64,000 nucleotides of DNA from an uncultured Spirochaetota bacterium (GCA_937872225.1 CALMRZ010000089.1:31647-95646); one strand, 5' to 3'. Positions 34,996 through 44,925 are shown, counted from the stretch's first letter. A program made the numbers and translations. The notes: generated by a model not told the origin, from the sequence alone.

Positions 34996-35175
34996 ATGGA
35001 ACGGATCAACCTGGACTCGCGGCGCTTTCCCCAGATAAATAAACGATTCACTCCCGACAGGATGAACTACCTCCTGGTCAGGATGTGCCAGGGCCTTGAC
35101 ATCGAGGTCACGGAGGCGAACCTGTACGCCATGGCGGTCAACGTGGAAAGGGACCTGCGGAGTCTGTTCGCGTGA
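34996..35175 (+). CDS. Small hypothetical protein
   Basis: A 59-residue frame begins at ATG 34996 with AGAGGGGG seven bases upstream. It is basic and amphipathic, with MERINLDSRRFPQINKRFTP at the start and IEVTEANLYAMAVNVERDLR at the end. No cysteines, membrane helix or known motif are present. The ribosome binding site and helical composition support it being real. It precedes the amidohydrolase by 110 bp. Confidence 0.5.
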   Translation: MERINLDSRRFPQINKRFTPDRMNYLLVRMCQGLDIEVTEANLYAMAVNVERDLRSLFA

Positions 35176-35287
35176 AATCACTTGATCCGACACCGGGTAA
35201 ATTAAGCTTGCATATATTCCCTGATGCCGGATAGTGGATCCTGTGGGACGGGATGGGGTGAATTTGTCCGAATTCGGGTAGTAAGCT

Positions 35288-37012
35288 ATGAAGAAATGGG
35301 TAAAAAGAATCTCCGTTTCCGCCGGAGCAGTGTTCCTGGCGATTGTCGCCGGCATATCAGCCGCCGCGTACCTGATCTTTTTGTTGCCGCTGGAAGATCC
35401 TCACAAGAACAGCGCGCCGCTTCTTTTCTACAATGGGAATATCATTACCGTTGATCCATCGAAACCCCGGGCCGAAGCGGTCCTTGTCTCGGGCGAAACC
35501 ATCCGCTTTGTGGGCGGCTACCGGGAAGCCCTGGCGATGGCGCCAGAAAACACCATCAAGATCGACCTGAAGGGGAAGACCCTGGTCCCCGGGTTCAACG
35601 ACAACCACGTCCATTCCCTGGCGGCGGGGACCTTTTATTCGGAGCTGATGCTCTGGAACCTGAGCTGCGGGGAGATCGCGGAACGCGTGGGGAAAGAGGC
35701 CGCGGGGAGGAAGAAGGGTGAGCCCATTTATGGCAATCTCTGGGACTACACGACCTGCAAAAACCCGGACAGGGCCCTCCTCGACAGGGCCGCGCCTGAC
35801 AATCCCGTGTTTCTCATGCAGTACTCCGGTCACGCGGCCTGGGTCAATTCATACCAGCTCAGGGAGATGAAGATCGGCCGGGACACTCCGGACCCTGCCG
35901 GCGGGCAGATAGTACGGGACGCGAAGGGCGAGCCGACGGGGATCCTGCGCGATACCGCCATGGGGTCCGTGCCGGACGACAAATACCTGAAGATCGTCCT
36001 TGATTCTGCCAGACATAGAAAAACAATTGCAACAATACTGGACCTGTACCGGAAGGCGGGCATAACGTCGGTCCAGGACAACACCTGGGTGCCTTTCACG
36101 GCGCGGCTTTACCGGCAGATGCGCGCCGATGATGAGTTGACCTGCCGTATCTCCTCCTGGTCCCAGGGGGGCACGGCTTTCTACCACCTCTTTAACATGC
36201 TCACGTCGTTCAGGGAGAAAGACCCGTGGCTTCATTACGACACCGTAAAGTATTTCGCCGACGGCGCCTTCTCAACGCGGACCGCCTGGCTCAAGGAGCC
36301 CTATAACGACGAGCCGAAAAACTGCGGGAAGCCGCGTTACACCCCGGCCGAGCTGGACGCCATCATCCTGGAAGCGGCCGGGGAGAGGAAACGCCTGGCG
36401 ATCCACGCCATCGGAGACAGGGCAGTGGCCGGCGTCCTGGATTCGATGGAAAAGGCCCAGGCGAAATATCCCTGGACCCGGGACCTCAGGTTCCGGATCG
36501 AGCACTGCCAGCTGGTGGACCGGAAAGACATCCCGCGGATGAAGCGCCTCGGCGCGGTCGCCTGCGTCCAGCCCTTTGCCCTGTGCACGCCGGCAAAGGA
36601 CGCGCTGCTCCTGGGAGACCGGCGGGCCCGCGCGGCCTATCCTTACAAATCCCTGCTTGACGCGGGCGTTCCCGTTTCCTTTGGCTCCGACGCTCCCGCC
36701 GAGGTAGATTACGCGCCCCTCCTGGGGATCTATTACGCGGTGACGCGGAAGGACAAGGCGGGGAGACTGGGGCCCCTCAACGGAGCGGAATGCTTCACTC
36801 CCTATGAGGCCCTGTACGCCTACACCATGGGGTCCGCCTATGCCGAGAAAATGGAAGATAAAAAAGGCTCCATAACCGCGGGAAAGCTTTCGGACATGGC
36901 TGTCCTGTCTGACGACATACTCGCTGTCCCGAGGGAACGGATCAAGGATGTCAGGGTCCTCATGACCGTTGTGGCCGGGACAATCGTCTACGGCAGGCCC
37001 ACAGACCTGTAA
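35288..37012 (+). CDS. Exported amidohydrolase, YtcJ-like
   Basis: This 574-residue protein has an N-terminal membrane anchor/signal (residues 9-32), so the enzyme probably faces the periplasm. It belongs to amidohydrolase family 3 (YtcJ-like). Visible motifs are VPGFNDNHVHSLAAG (metal ligands H107, H109), LAIHAIGDRAVAGVLD, RIEHCQLVDRKDI, SFGSDAPAEVDYAPLLGIYY, and the C-terminal SITAGKLSDMAVL that rejoins the small beta domain. The usual substrates are amides or cyclic ureas, not identifiable here. It is followed by 325 bp before the histidine kinase and appears monocistronic. Confidence 0.88.
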   Translation: MKKWVKRISVSAGAVFLAIVAGISAAAYLIFLLPLEDPHKNSAPLLFYNGNIITVDPSKPRAEAVLVSGETIRFVGGYREALAMAPENTIKIDLKGKTLVPGFNDNHVHSLAAGTFYSELMLWNLSCGEIAERVGKEAAGRKKGEPIYGNLWDYTTCKNPDRALLDRAAPDNPVFLMQYSGHAAWVNSYQLREMKIGRDTPDPAGGQIVRDAKGEPTGILRDTAMGSVPDDKYLKIVLDSARHRKTIATILDLYRKAGITSVQDNTWVPFTARLYRQMRADDELTCRISSWSQGGTAFYHLFNMLTSFREKDPWLHYDTVKYFADGAFSTRTAWLKEPYNDEPKNCGKPRYTPAELDAIILEAAGERKRLAIHAIGDRAVAGVLDSMEKAQAKYPWTRDLRFRIEHCQLVDRKDIPRMKRLGAVACVQPFALCTPAKDALLLGDRRARAAYPYKSLLDAGVPVSFGSDAPAEVDYAPLLGIYYAVTRKDKAGRLGPLNGAECFTPYEALYAYTMGSAYAEKMEDKKGSITAGKLSDMAVLSDDILAVPRERIKDVRVLMTVVAGTIVYGRPTDL

Positions 37013-37116
37013 TGATTCAAAATCGCAATCCGTGCCATTTTCTTGATGCGGGCACATATTTTCGCATTGCCTGAAAAACCTATAACGCCTGTTAAATTGC
37101 AAAGACAATCTTATGC

Positions 37117-37144
37117 TTGACGAGATGCTCATATCGTATATATT
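37117..37144 (+). promoter_or_regulatory. Sigma-70-like promoter upstream of the hybrid histidine kinase
   Basis: TTGACG (37117-37122) and TATATT (37139-37144) are separated by 16 bases. This is the best promoter-like pair in the 325-bp gap. The leader to the TTG start at 37338 would be nearly 190 nt. The rest of the gap shows no gene. Confidence 0.4.
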
Positions 37145-37337
37145 CTTAATGGTATGTACGCCATGAATCTACCGCCGACAACATCATCCTTAACGGGGAA
37201 AGGTCGATGCCGGTCTCTCCAGTATTTCCCCTATATCGTGAATCCGATTGCCGTACCGCGCGTCGATGGTCCCGGTACTGCATCCTGTCATAAACATAAT
37301 AATCATATGGCAAACTCCCGAATGATGGGTCCCGAGA

Positions 37338-39476
37338 TTGGAAAAGAACGATAAAGCAACACCTCGCCGTGAAAGTGAGTCATTGGATGCCCTCCGCGAA
37401 AGCGAAGAACGCTTCCGTAACCTGGCCGAATCCACCCCGATGGCCATCCTCATTTACCAGGATAACAAATGGATTTACGCCAATCCCGCGGCTGAGCGGA
37501 TAACCGGGTATTCCCGCCAGGAGCTCACCTCGATGAATTTCTGGGAAATTGTCCACCCGGATTTCAGGAAGCTCGTGGAGGAGAGGGGAAAGAAACGGCA
37601 GGCGGGAGAGAACGTGATCTCCACCTATGAGTTCAAGATTATCACCAAATCGGGTGACGAGAAATGGGTCCTGCTCAACGGCGCAAATTCCCATTTCGGC
37701 GGCAGGCCCGCCGGGCTGATCAACGTGATCGACATCACCGAGATCAAGAATATCCAGGAAGAGCTTGACCGGAGGAACGTCCAGCTCAACCAGAAAAACG
37801 CCGAGATCCATTCTATAATGCTGGAACTGGAGGCCACGAACAAGGAGCTGATCGCCGCAAACGAAGAGCTGATGGCCACCAACGAGGAGTTTGAGGCCAC
37901 CAACGAGGAGCTCATCAGGTCCCAGAAAGAGCTTGAGGAGAGCGAGCGGCGCTACCGGGACATCTTCGACAACTTCCCCGTCGGCATCTTTCAGACCACG
38001 CCGGAGGGAAATATCATCACGGTCAATAATGAGTTTGCTCGTATACTCGGGTACGAGTCCGCGAAGGACGTCATTGCATCGGCGGCAAACAGCAGGCAAT
38101 TTTACCTGGATCCCGGTGCGCGTAATGTCCTTTTGGAGGAGGTGCGCATCAGGGGTTACGTGGAAGGATTTAAGACAACATTCCGGAAAAAAAACGGCGA
38201 GCGGATCTGGGGCTCCATCAATACTCACTTGCGCACCAGAACCGATGACGGCGGTGTATACCTGGAAGGTTTCATCCAGGACATCACGACCCAGATGCAG
38301 ACCGAAGAGGAGATGAAGAACCTGGAAAAACAGCTGATTCAGGCGCAGAAGATGGAGGCCATAGGACGCCTCGCCGGAGGGATCGCCCATGACTTCAATA
38401 ATCTCCTGACGGCGATCATGGGCAATGCGGAGATATCCCTGAAGGAGCTTGGCCGGGATTCGGACATTCGGGAGAATATACATGACATACTTGTTACTTC
38501 CCGGAGGGCGGCCGATCTGACCAAGCAGCTCCTTGCCTTCAGCCGCAGGCAGATCAGCAAGCCCGTGGCGGTCGATATCAACGAGTTCCTGCTGAAGGTC
38601 GAGCGGATGCTGCGCCGCATCATCGGCGAGAACATATCCCTGGTTATCGACCCTAAAACGGACCGCGCCCTGGTAAAGGCAGACCCGTCCCTGATGGAAC
38701 AGGTGATCGTCAACCTCGTCGTCAATGCCCGGGACGCCATGCCGCAGGGGGGAACGGTCACCATCACGACATCCCGTGAGGACGTTGACGCCGGTCAATC
38801 GGGGAGAGGAGCGACGGTCCCGCCCGGCAGATATATCCGCATCGATGTGAAAGACAACGGCGTCGGCATGGACCGGGATGTCATGGAGAAGATCTTCGAA
38901 CCGTTTTATTCCACCAAGGGCGAGCTGGGTACCGGTCTCGGCCTGTCGACCGTGTACGGTATCGTGCGGCAGAATGAAGGATATGTCGCCGTTGAAAGCG
39001 AAAAAGGGAAGGGGTCGGTCTTTTCAGTGTACCTTCCCCGCAACGACGCCGGTCCCGTGGAAGAAACACGGGAGGCGGCGGAAACGGCGGCGCAGGATCA
39101 GGCCGCCGGAACGGAGACCGTCCTGATTGTTGAAGATGAAGACCATGTCAGGAAACTCCTCGTGCGGGCACTCTCCGCCCAGGGATATTCCGTCCTGGAG
39201 GCTTCCAACAGCGGCGAAGCGCTCCGTGTCTGCGAACGCCAAGGCAGCCAGATCGATCTGGTTCTGTCCGATATTGTCCTGCCGGACATTCCCGGGCCGC
39301 AGCTGATCGAAAAGGTGCGGAAGATCAGGCCCGGGATACGGGTGCTGTATATGTCGGGATATGCCGAGCATACAATTACTAATGCCGAGGTGCTGAAGGA
39401 AGGCGTCTTTTTCATCCCCAAGCCGTTCCTCCCCAGCGAGCTGCAGAAGAAAATCCGCGAGGTTCTCGCCGGCTAA
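37338..39476 (+). CDS. Hybrid sensor histidine kinase with two PAS domains and a receiver
   Basis: This 712-residue soluble sensor kinase starts at a TTG (37338) with weak upstream sequence, so the start may differ by a few codons. PAS 1 covers about 20-135 (FRNLAESTPMAILIYQDNKW). A heptad coiled coil (about 150-200) repeats ELIAANEELMATNEEFEATN. PAS 2 covers about 205-320. The HisKA helix carries the phospho-acceptor in RLAGGIAHDFNNLLTAIMGN (about 345). The HATPase domain has NLVVNARDAMP, DNGVGMD and GTGLGLSTVYG (about 455-575). The C-terminal receiver has LIVEDEDH and the phospho-acceptor D in VLSDIVLPDI (about 655). It is a cytosolic sensor, perhaps redox or ligand, with no partner regulator nearby. 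Confidence 0.92.
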   Translation: MEKNDKATPRRESESLDALRESEERFRNLAESTPMAILIYQDNKWIYANPAAERITGYSRQELTSMNFWEIVHPDFRKLVEERGKKRQAGENVISTYEFKIITKSGDEKWVLLNGANSHFGGRPAGLINVIDITEIKNIQEELDRRNVQLNQKNAEIHSIMLELEATNKELIAANEELMATNEEFEATNEELIRSQKELEESERRYRDIFDNFPVGIFQTTPEGNIITVNNEFARILGYESAKDVIASAANSRQFYLDPGARNVLLEEVRIRGYVEGFKTTFRKKNGERIWGSINTHLRTRTDDGGVYLEGFIQDITTQMQTEEEMKNLEKQLIQAQKMEAIGRLAGGIAHDFNNLLTAIMGNAEISLKELGRDSDIRENIHDILVTSRRAADLTKQLLAFSRRQISKPVAVDINEFLLKVERMLRRIIGENISLVIDPKTDRALVKADPSLMEQVIVNLVVNARDAMPQGGTVTITTSREDVDAGQSGRGATVPPGRYIRIDVKDNGVGMDRDVMEKIFEPFYSTKGELGTGLGLSTVYGIVRQNEGYVAVESEKGKGSVFSVYLPRNDAGPVEETREAAETAAQDQAAGTETVLIVEDEDHVRKLLVRALSAQGYSVLEASNSGEALRVCERQGSQIDLVLSDIVLPDIPGPQLIEKVRKIRPGIRVLYMSGYAEHTITNAEVLKEGVFFIPKPFLPSELQKKIREVLAG

Positions 39477-39519
39477 ACATGCCGGCCCGGACCCTTATAC
39501 GGCATGGAACAGTTAAGGA

Positions 39520-40479
39520 TCAGGCAGTAACCACGTTTTTTTTCTCACCGGCGAGAAATCCCCTGATGTTCTCCGCGATTTCATGGACAAGCCTTTTCCG
39601 GGATTCGATGCTCGCCCATGCTATGTGGGGCGTGATGATCAGGTTGGGCGCCCTGAGGAGGGGATCGTCTTCCCGGGGAGGCTCCAGTTCCATCACGTCC
39701 AGCGCCGCCCCGGCTATGGTACCCTGTTCAAGGGCTCGGCACAGGTCGGCGGGCTCCACGATGGGCCCCCGGGCCATGTTGATCAGGAAGGCGCTCTGTT
39801 TCATGCGGGACAGAAACTCGCGGTCCACGAGGCGCCTCGAGTAGTCGGACAGGGGCATGTGTATGGTGATAATGTCGGACTCCCTGGCCAGGTCGTACAG
39901 GTCGACCCGTTCATAGGGGGACTCCGGAGCGCTTTCTCCCCGCCTGAGGGCGATGACCTTCATGCCGAAGGCGTTGCAGATCCTCGCCACGTTTTTCCCG
40001 ATGGCCCCCAGGCCCATGATCCCGACGGTCTTCCCTTCGAGATCGGAGAAGGGCCATGTCCCCAGGGTGAAGATGCCCGACCTGCTCCACGTGCCGTCAT
40101 GGGCGGCGCCGTTGTACTTCACCAGGTGAGTCGACAAAGCGAGGATGAAGGCCATGGTGAGCTGCACCACGGAGGCCGTGGAATATCCGGGGACGTTCGC
40201 CACGGTGATGCCGCGCCTGCGGGCCTCGGCGATATCAATATTGTTGTAGCCCGTGGCCGCCTCCGCGATCATCCTGATGCCGGGGCAGCGCGACAGCACA
40301 TCGGCGCTGAACACGACCTTGTTCGTTATCACGATTTCGGCCCCGGCGCACCGTTCCGCCACCTGGTCCGGGGACGTGGAACCGTGGCACACCAGCTCCC
40401 CGATCTCCCTGATTTCAGAAAAATCGATATCGCCGTAATCAATGGTTGACGCGTCAAGGAAAACAATTCCGGTGCCCAT
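39520..40479 (-). CDS. D-2-hydroxyacid dehydrogenase, glycerate dehydrogenase-like
   Basis: This 319-residue NAD-dependent dehydrogenase of D-isomer-specific type is full length. The Rossmann motif VGIMGLGAIGKNVARI is near residue 150, the catalytic Arg in NMARGPIVEP near 235, a Glu in ALDVMELEPP, and the catalytic His in LIITPHIAWAS near 290. Its arrangement resembles HprA/glycerate or hydroxypyruvate reductases, which interconvert 2-oxo acids and D-hydroxy acids using NAD(P)H. The exact substrate is not certain. It is convergent with the hybrid histidine kinase, 43 bp apart, and divergent from the J-domain gene. Confidence 0.88.
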   Translation of the reverse strand: MGTGIVFLDASTIDYGDIDFSEIREIGELVCHGSTSPDQVAERCAGAEIVITNKVVFSADVLSRCPGIRMIAEAATGYNNIDIAEARRRGITVANVPGYSTASVVQLTMAFILALSTHLVKYNGAAHDGTWSRSGIFTLGTWPFSDLEGKTVGIMGLGAIGKNVARICNAFGMKVIALRRGESAPESPYERVDLYDLARESDIITIHMPLSDYSRRLVDREFLSRMKQSAFLINMARGPIVEPADLCRALEQGTIAGAALDVMELEPPREDDPLLRAPNLIITPHIAWASIESRKRLVHEIAENIRGFLAGEKKNVVTA

Positions 40480-40625
40480 GGTTGAACCTCCCGCCCGCGG
40501 TAGATTACCATGACGTATTTTGCATTTTCAAGTATAAAACCGGTGGTCCGGATAAAACATGCCGTGTATCATAAAACCCCCTTGACACGATCGCCGGATC
40601 AGGTTACCCGTAAAATAAAGTTTCC

Positions 40626-41747
40626 ATGACGACATCCGGCAACAACAGGGAAAAGACCCACTACGAGCTCCTGGGCATATCACGGGAGTCTTCACTCAGG
40701 GAAATAAAGACCGCTTTCAGAAAGATTTCCCTGACGACCCACCCTGACCGTGGCGGGAGCAATGAAGCCCAGGCCCTGATCAACCATGCCTATGAAATAC
40801 TTTCCGACCCGGCGCGGCGCAGGCGCTATGACGGGGCGCTATCGGCCACGGCCGGGAAGTCTGCCGTGAGGCAGCAACGGTCGGGGCAGGCAGGGGAATG
40901 GGAAAAGAGTTTTCGCAAACATGGGAAAACAAAGAACATCAGGGACCGGGTGAGGGAAGAGGTGAACCGGCGATCAGAAGAGATAAGGGCAGGATTTACC
41001 GGCAGTGTCGATGCCGAATTTGCCGATGCCTGCGGGTCGTATAAAAAAATCAGGGGCAGGTTCATCATGGCCGCCGTCAGCGCCGGCGTGTTCCTGGCTT
41101 CGGGGTTCCTGTATCCGTTCCTCTGGGCCGGTGCGGCGGCAGCCGGGTATGCCCTGTACCGCCACGCCAGGTTCGGGGCCGGCGATGATGCATTCTTTAT
41201 TCTGAATCCCGAATGGAGACCGATATTAAAAAGGCGCGCCAGGAAGAAGGCGGCCCTTGAAGCGGAAGCATCGCGCGCGCGCCTGGAGGAACTCCCAGAG
41301 ACCGTGGACCGCCTCTTCGCGGTCTTGAGAAGAGCCTCCGTTGCCAGGGATGATGAAGGAACTGTCTTCTATAGGATAATGGTCCATTTTTTCATGCTGG
41401 GCTACGGCCCTTTCAGCCATGACGCCGGGGAACGCATTGCCGTCGTAAGCAGCGGTGACGAGAGGATTGCCGTCAGGTATCGCCACCGGACCGGCGCCAC
41501 GGCAAATGCGGCCTTTGTCAAGAGGCTGCGCAATTATATGGAAGAAAACCATATCCGGAAAGGTTTTCTCTATGCATCGCCGGGCCTGTCGAAAAATGCC
41601 GCCAGGCTGGCCGGGAGTTTCGGCATTGTGCATTATACCACCGGGGACCTCAATGCCTGGATCAGCGGGACGCCATCGGGCCATTACCCCGGCCCGGCGG
41701 GGGACATCATTGAGCAGATAGATTCATTCATGAAGTTTTTATCATAA
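40626..41747 (+). CDS. J-domain membrane protein with a restriction-endonuclease-like C-terminal region
   Basis: This 373-residue protein begins with a J domain (residues 10-68) containing HPD at 39-41, the motif that triggers Hsp70 ATPase. Two adjacent hydrophobic helices follow near 142-180 (FIMAAVSAGVFLASGF, YPFLWAGAAAAGYALY), giving a membrane anchor. The last 120 residues run GDERIAVRYRHRTGATANAA, AFVKRLRNYMEENHIRKGFL and SKNAARLAGSFGIVHYTTGD. That is the strand-helix order of Mrr-like/restriction-endonuclease folds, but only a vague catalytic signature is visible. J domain plus membrane plus nuclease-like fold is an uncommon combination. The gene stands alone. Confidence 0.75.
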   Translation: MTTSGNNREKTHYELLGISRESSLREIKTAFRKISLTTHPDRGGSNEAQALINHAYEILSDPARRRRYDGALSATAGKSAVRQQRSGQAGEWEKSFRKHGKTKNIRDRVREEVNRRSEEIRAGFTGSVDAEFADACGSYKKIRGRFIMAAVSAGVFLASGFLYPFLWAGAAAAGYALYRHARFGAGDDAFFILNPEWRPILKRRARKKAALEAEASRARLEELPETVDRLFAVLRRASVARDDEGTVFYRIMVHFFMLGYGPFSHDAGERIAVVSSGDERIAVRYRHRTGATANAAFVKRLRNYMEENHIRKGFLYASPGLSKNAARLAGSFGIVHYTTGDLNAWISGTPSGHYPGPAGDIIEQIDSFMKFLS

Positions 41748-41913
41748 CCTCACACGCGCTCTCTCGTAGATGATTTCGGGACATGGTATAGATGTCAGTC
41801 AATTCAATGATCTTTCCCTACCCGGGGAATGGAGGCCGCGGGAGGCGCTCATTATCTTAAGCTGCATACGATTGATGGCATAGAATAATTTTTTATTTCA
41901 TAACTTACCTAAA

Positions 41914-42070
41914 AACGTCCGCCTATAAGGCGGACACTTATCGGGCTTCTGTTTGAGTCGAATCCGGCGAAGCCGGTTCGACGAGTTATGCCCGTAGCCT
42001 GTCGCGGCGATTGAGCGACCCGGAGGGAGGAGCACGAGGAGGGAGGCCGGGAAGGCCTTCCTCCTCGTAA
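41914..42070 (+). repeat. Palindromic repeat family B, copy 2
   Basis: The parts appear in the same order as at 3215-3365. A GTCCGCC/GGCGGAC hairpin is at 41917-41935. The palindrome at 41957-41982 is identical to the one at 3261-3286. A GC-rich block follows, then a hairpin at 42035-42067 with arms CGAGGAGGGAGGCC and GGCCTTCCTCCTCG. The surrounding gap 41748-42355 is otherwise AT-rich and has no gene; its right end should hold the lipase promoter. Confidence 0.7.
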
Positions 42071-42355
42071 AAAAGCTGACCAGCCCCTGGTCAATAAATC
42101 ATCCCGGACCGGGATAAAAACTAATTTTTTATCTTATTTATTGCAATATTTGGAAAAAGCTTTGGCTATTTTCAAATATGAAAAAATTTAACGTATGTAA
42201 AAGCCAGTTTTGGGTATGCCTCCAGTTGGCGAGACAAAGGGAGTATTTATATGATTTATTAAAACCGGATGGACGGTCTTAAAGACCGGGTTGGGGGGAT
42301 TCAAAGCCGGTCCCGGAAAAGTAATTACATAAAACTATATGGAGGTTTACCTGTT

Positions 42356-44266
42356 ATGAAGAGATATTCTCATCGCAATCGGTTTATGTATCTGCCAATT
42401 GCCCCGGTGGTATTGGCCGCACTTTTCATGGCATCTATTATGATATTTCTCGGCTGTGATGTTAATGATTCCGGCAGCTCGTCAGGCTCAAGCCTGTTAG
42501 CGGCGTTATCCAACGATCAGGAAACATCGACGCCGGACGTGCCGGCAGGTCGTGATGATACGGGCTTCTACACGCCGCCCTCGTCACTGCCGGCGGGCAG
42601 GCACGGCGATATCATCAAGTACCAGGAGGCGCAGGTGACCATTGCCGGAGCTCCGGACTTCAAGGCCTGGAACGTGATGTACTATTCAACGGACGCGTTG
42701 GGGGCGCCCAATATCGTGACCGGGACCGTCCTTGTCCCGAAAAAGTCGTGGAGCATCTTCAGCAGCCGCCCCATAATCGCGTACGCCGTCGGGACCCACG
42801 GCCTCTGTCATGCCTGCGCGCCGTCAGCGCAGCTTGCCGCCGGCACCGATTATGAGAACGAGAACCTGGCCCAGGCCCTCGGCAGGAATTATGCCGTGGT
42901 CGTCACCGACAATCCGGGTTATACGATAGACGCGGTCCCCACCTACATGTCGGGCAAGGCCCAGGGACACGCGCTTCTGGACATTGTCACTGCCGCGTCG
43001 AAGATTCCGTCGGCCTGTCTCAGCGCCAGGGCGAAGGTCGCCATATGGGGCTACTCCCAGGGCGGGCAGACGGCGGCATGGGCCGGGGAACTGCAGCCCG
43101 GCTACGCCCCCGGCCTCAGGCTGGTCGGGGTCGCGGCCGGCGGCGTCCCCGCGGATTTCTTCGAAGTCGCGCCGTACCTGGATGGTAAGAACGGGTCGGC
43201 CTTCCTCCTTGAGACCGTAATCGGCCTCTGGTCCCAGTATCCGGAAGGCATCCCATTGAATGACCTTGTGAACGCGGAAGGGCAGGCGGCGGTCAACCGG
43301 GGCCTGTCCATGTGCGTGTTCGAGGCGCTTTTTGAATTCATGAACACGCCGCTCTCGAAATACGTCAAGGGCAACCAGACCCTCGACCAGCTGATGGCTA
43401 TTCCCTCGGTGTATGAAACGCTGGACGCGCAGACCCTGGGTCGGAACCCGATAGGGGTGCCGGTGTACCTGTATCACGGGACCTCGGACGAATTCATCGA
43501 GCTCGAACAGTGCCTGAAGCTCAAGGAAAAATACTGCGCCCTCGGCGTCACTGCCAGCTTCACGGTCTTTGCCGGCGAGCACATAACCACGCAGTTCCAG
43601 GCCTCGCCCTATGTCCTCGACTGGCTGGAGGACCGCTTTGACGGGAAAACCGCCGCCGGTACCTGCGGCTCGGCAAACCCGCGGCCGGCGTCAACGGCGA
43701 ACGCCCCGGAGGGGGATTTCATCGTAACCCTCAACAAATGGTCCCTCAACGCCGCGGTGCACCTGAAAACCCTGATGCAGCGGGTGACCATGCCGGACAC
43801 CTCGACGTTTTCGGCGGACTGCAACATGACCACGAAAAAGATCACGGGCAACATGTCGGTTCCCGATTTCAAGGCCCCCATCAACGTAATCCTGCCGATG
43901 CAGGTGAAGATGATCATAACCGGCGTTGGCGCAAATCCCATGACCGGCGATGTCACCCTGGACAACGCCGGGAACCTCCATGTCCACGGGCACATGATGG
44001 CCGACATCAAGATACAGAGCATCACCGCCGTGGGCATACTACCCATCGGCACCTGGGTGCATACGAAGGAGCCGGTCGATTTCCCTATAGACTTTGACGG
44101 GCCGATATCGTCCCTGGGAAGCGGCAAGCTGACCTTCACCGGCACGACAACATTCCCGTCGATGACAGGCAACGTCCTGTTCAATGCCCTGTTTACGACC
44201 CTGATGTCCGGGTCCGGCCAGAAATTCGAATTCACCGTTTCTCCGCCGGCGCCGGCACAATGGTGA
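42356..44266 (+). CDS. Secretory-lipase-like lipoprotein
   Basis: The ATG at 42356, with GGAGG eleven bases upstream, gives 636 residues. The first 34 residues are a lipoprotein signal ending FLGC (Cys34), so the enzyme is tethered to a membrane outside the cytoplasm. An alpha/beta-hydrolase fold of the secretory lipase (LIP) type follows: VGTHGLCHACAPSAQ, the nucleophile elbow IWGYSQGGQTAAWAGE near residue 233, an acid in YLYHGTSDEFIELE near 385 and a His in VFAGEHITTQF near 410. Residues 430-636 form a beta-rich domain that most lipases lack. It is likely to hydrolyse lipid esters outside the cell. Confidence 0.82.
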   Translation: MKRYSHRNRFMYLPIAPVVLAALFMASIMIFLGCDVNDSGSSSGSSLLAALSNDQETSTPDVPAGRDDTGFYTPPSSLPAGRHGDIIKYQEAQVTIAGAPDFKAWNVMYYSTDALGAPNIVTGTVLVPKKSWSIFSSRPIIAYAVGTHGLCHACAPSAQLAAGTDYENENLAQALGRNYAVVVTDNPGYTIDAVPTYMSGKAQGHALLDIVTAASKIPSACLSARAKVAIWGYSQGGQTAAWAGELQPGYAPGLRLVGVAAGGVPADFFEVAPYLDGKNGSAFLLETVIGLWSQYPEGIPLNDLVNAEGQAAVNRGLSMCVFEALFEFMNTPLSKYVKGNQTLDQLMAIPSVYETLDAQTLGRNPIGVPVYLYHGTSDEFIELEQCLKLKEKYCALGVTASFTVFAGEHITTQFQASPYVLDWLEDRFDGKTAAGTCGSANPRPASTANAPEGDFIVTLNKWSLNAAVHLKTLMQRVTMPDTSTFSADCNMTTKKITGNMSVPDFKAPINVILPMQVKMIITGVGANPMTGDVTLDNAGNLHVHGHMMADIKIQSITAVGILPIGTWVHTKEPVDFPIDFDGPISSLGSGKLTFTGTTTFPSMTGNVLFNALFTTLMSGSGQKFEFTVSPPAPAQW

Positions 44267-44373
44267 CAACCGCGCAGACCCATGATATGCCCCGGGCCGG
44301 AAATTACGGGCCCGGGACGTTTCCATTGCATGGCAGAGCGAAATTTTATTTAAAAAAGGCATGAGGACAGCAC

Positions 44374-44925
44374 ATGGTCAATTCAGGTCAAGATAACAGC
44401 AGGGCTCCTAAAATTCTAATCTACGCGATCACTGCCGTAATCATACTGGCTGCGGCCTTTCTCTTTCTGCTTACCGGGATCTCCTTCAATTCCGAACGTG
44501 CGGGCCGCGTCAACGGTGAGGGCCCTTCAGCCGAATCGCCGGACTTGCGTAAAATGACCGACAGGGACATAGAGGAAGCGCAGAAGGCCGCGGCCCGGGC
44601 TGCCATCACGGGCAAACCCGTCGCGGGCAGGGTGACACAACGGCCGGAGTACGTGTCAGAGATAGAATGGCAGGTGCTCCGGAACGCGGTCATGAACCGG
44701 CCTGAAGATGCCGATGCGCAGCTTGCCGCCCTGGTCAACAAGCTCCTGTTTTTCAAAAAAAAGGAGGCATGGGAATCGCCCGCCACGCTCCCGGAGCAGC
44801 GAAGGAAACTGGCACGGCAGATGCTTTCCATGCTGCCCTTCATGACCGGGGGAGACCACATCAATCCTGGTGAGGCGCGACGGCTGGAAAGCAGTCTCAA
44901 TGCTGAATTAACCCTGGTCGATTAA
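44374..44925 (+). CDS. Hypothetical protein with one membrane helix
   Basis: This 183-residue protein has one hydrophobic helix at residues 12-36 (KILIYAITAVIILAAAFLFL) after a short N-terminus. It is therefore a signal anchor with an outward-facing body. The body is charged and helical, with RDIEEAQKAAARAAITGKPV and a repeated QLAALVNKLLFFKKKEAWES region. No family is recognised. GAGGA lies upstream of the ATG. It follows the lipase by about 110 bp on the same strand, which might mean a shared transcript, and is convergent with the next membrane protein. Confidence 0.65.
   Translation: MVNSGQDNSRAPKILIYAITAVIILAAAFLFLLTGISFNSERAGRVNGEGPSAESPDLRKMTDRDIEEAQKAAARAAITGKPVAGRVTQRPEYVSEIEWQVLRNAVMNRPEDADAQLAALVNKLLFFKKKEAWESPATLPEQRRKLARQMLSMLPFMTGGDHINPGEARRLESSLNAELTLVD

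Noticed and set aside
37154..37354. 66-codon frame upstream of the hybrid histidine kinase
   Set aside because: No ribosome binding site, no recognisable motif, and it overlaps the kinase start; probably leader sequence.
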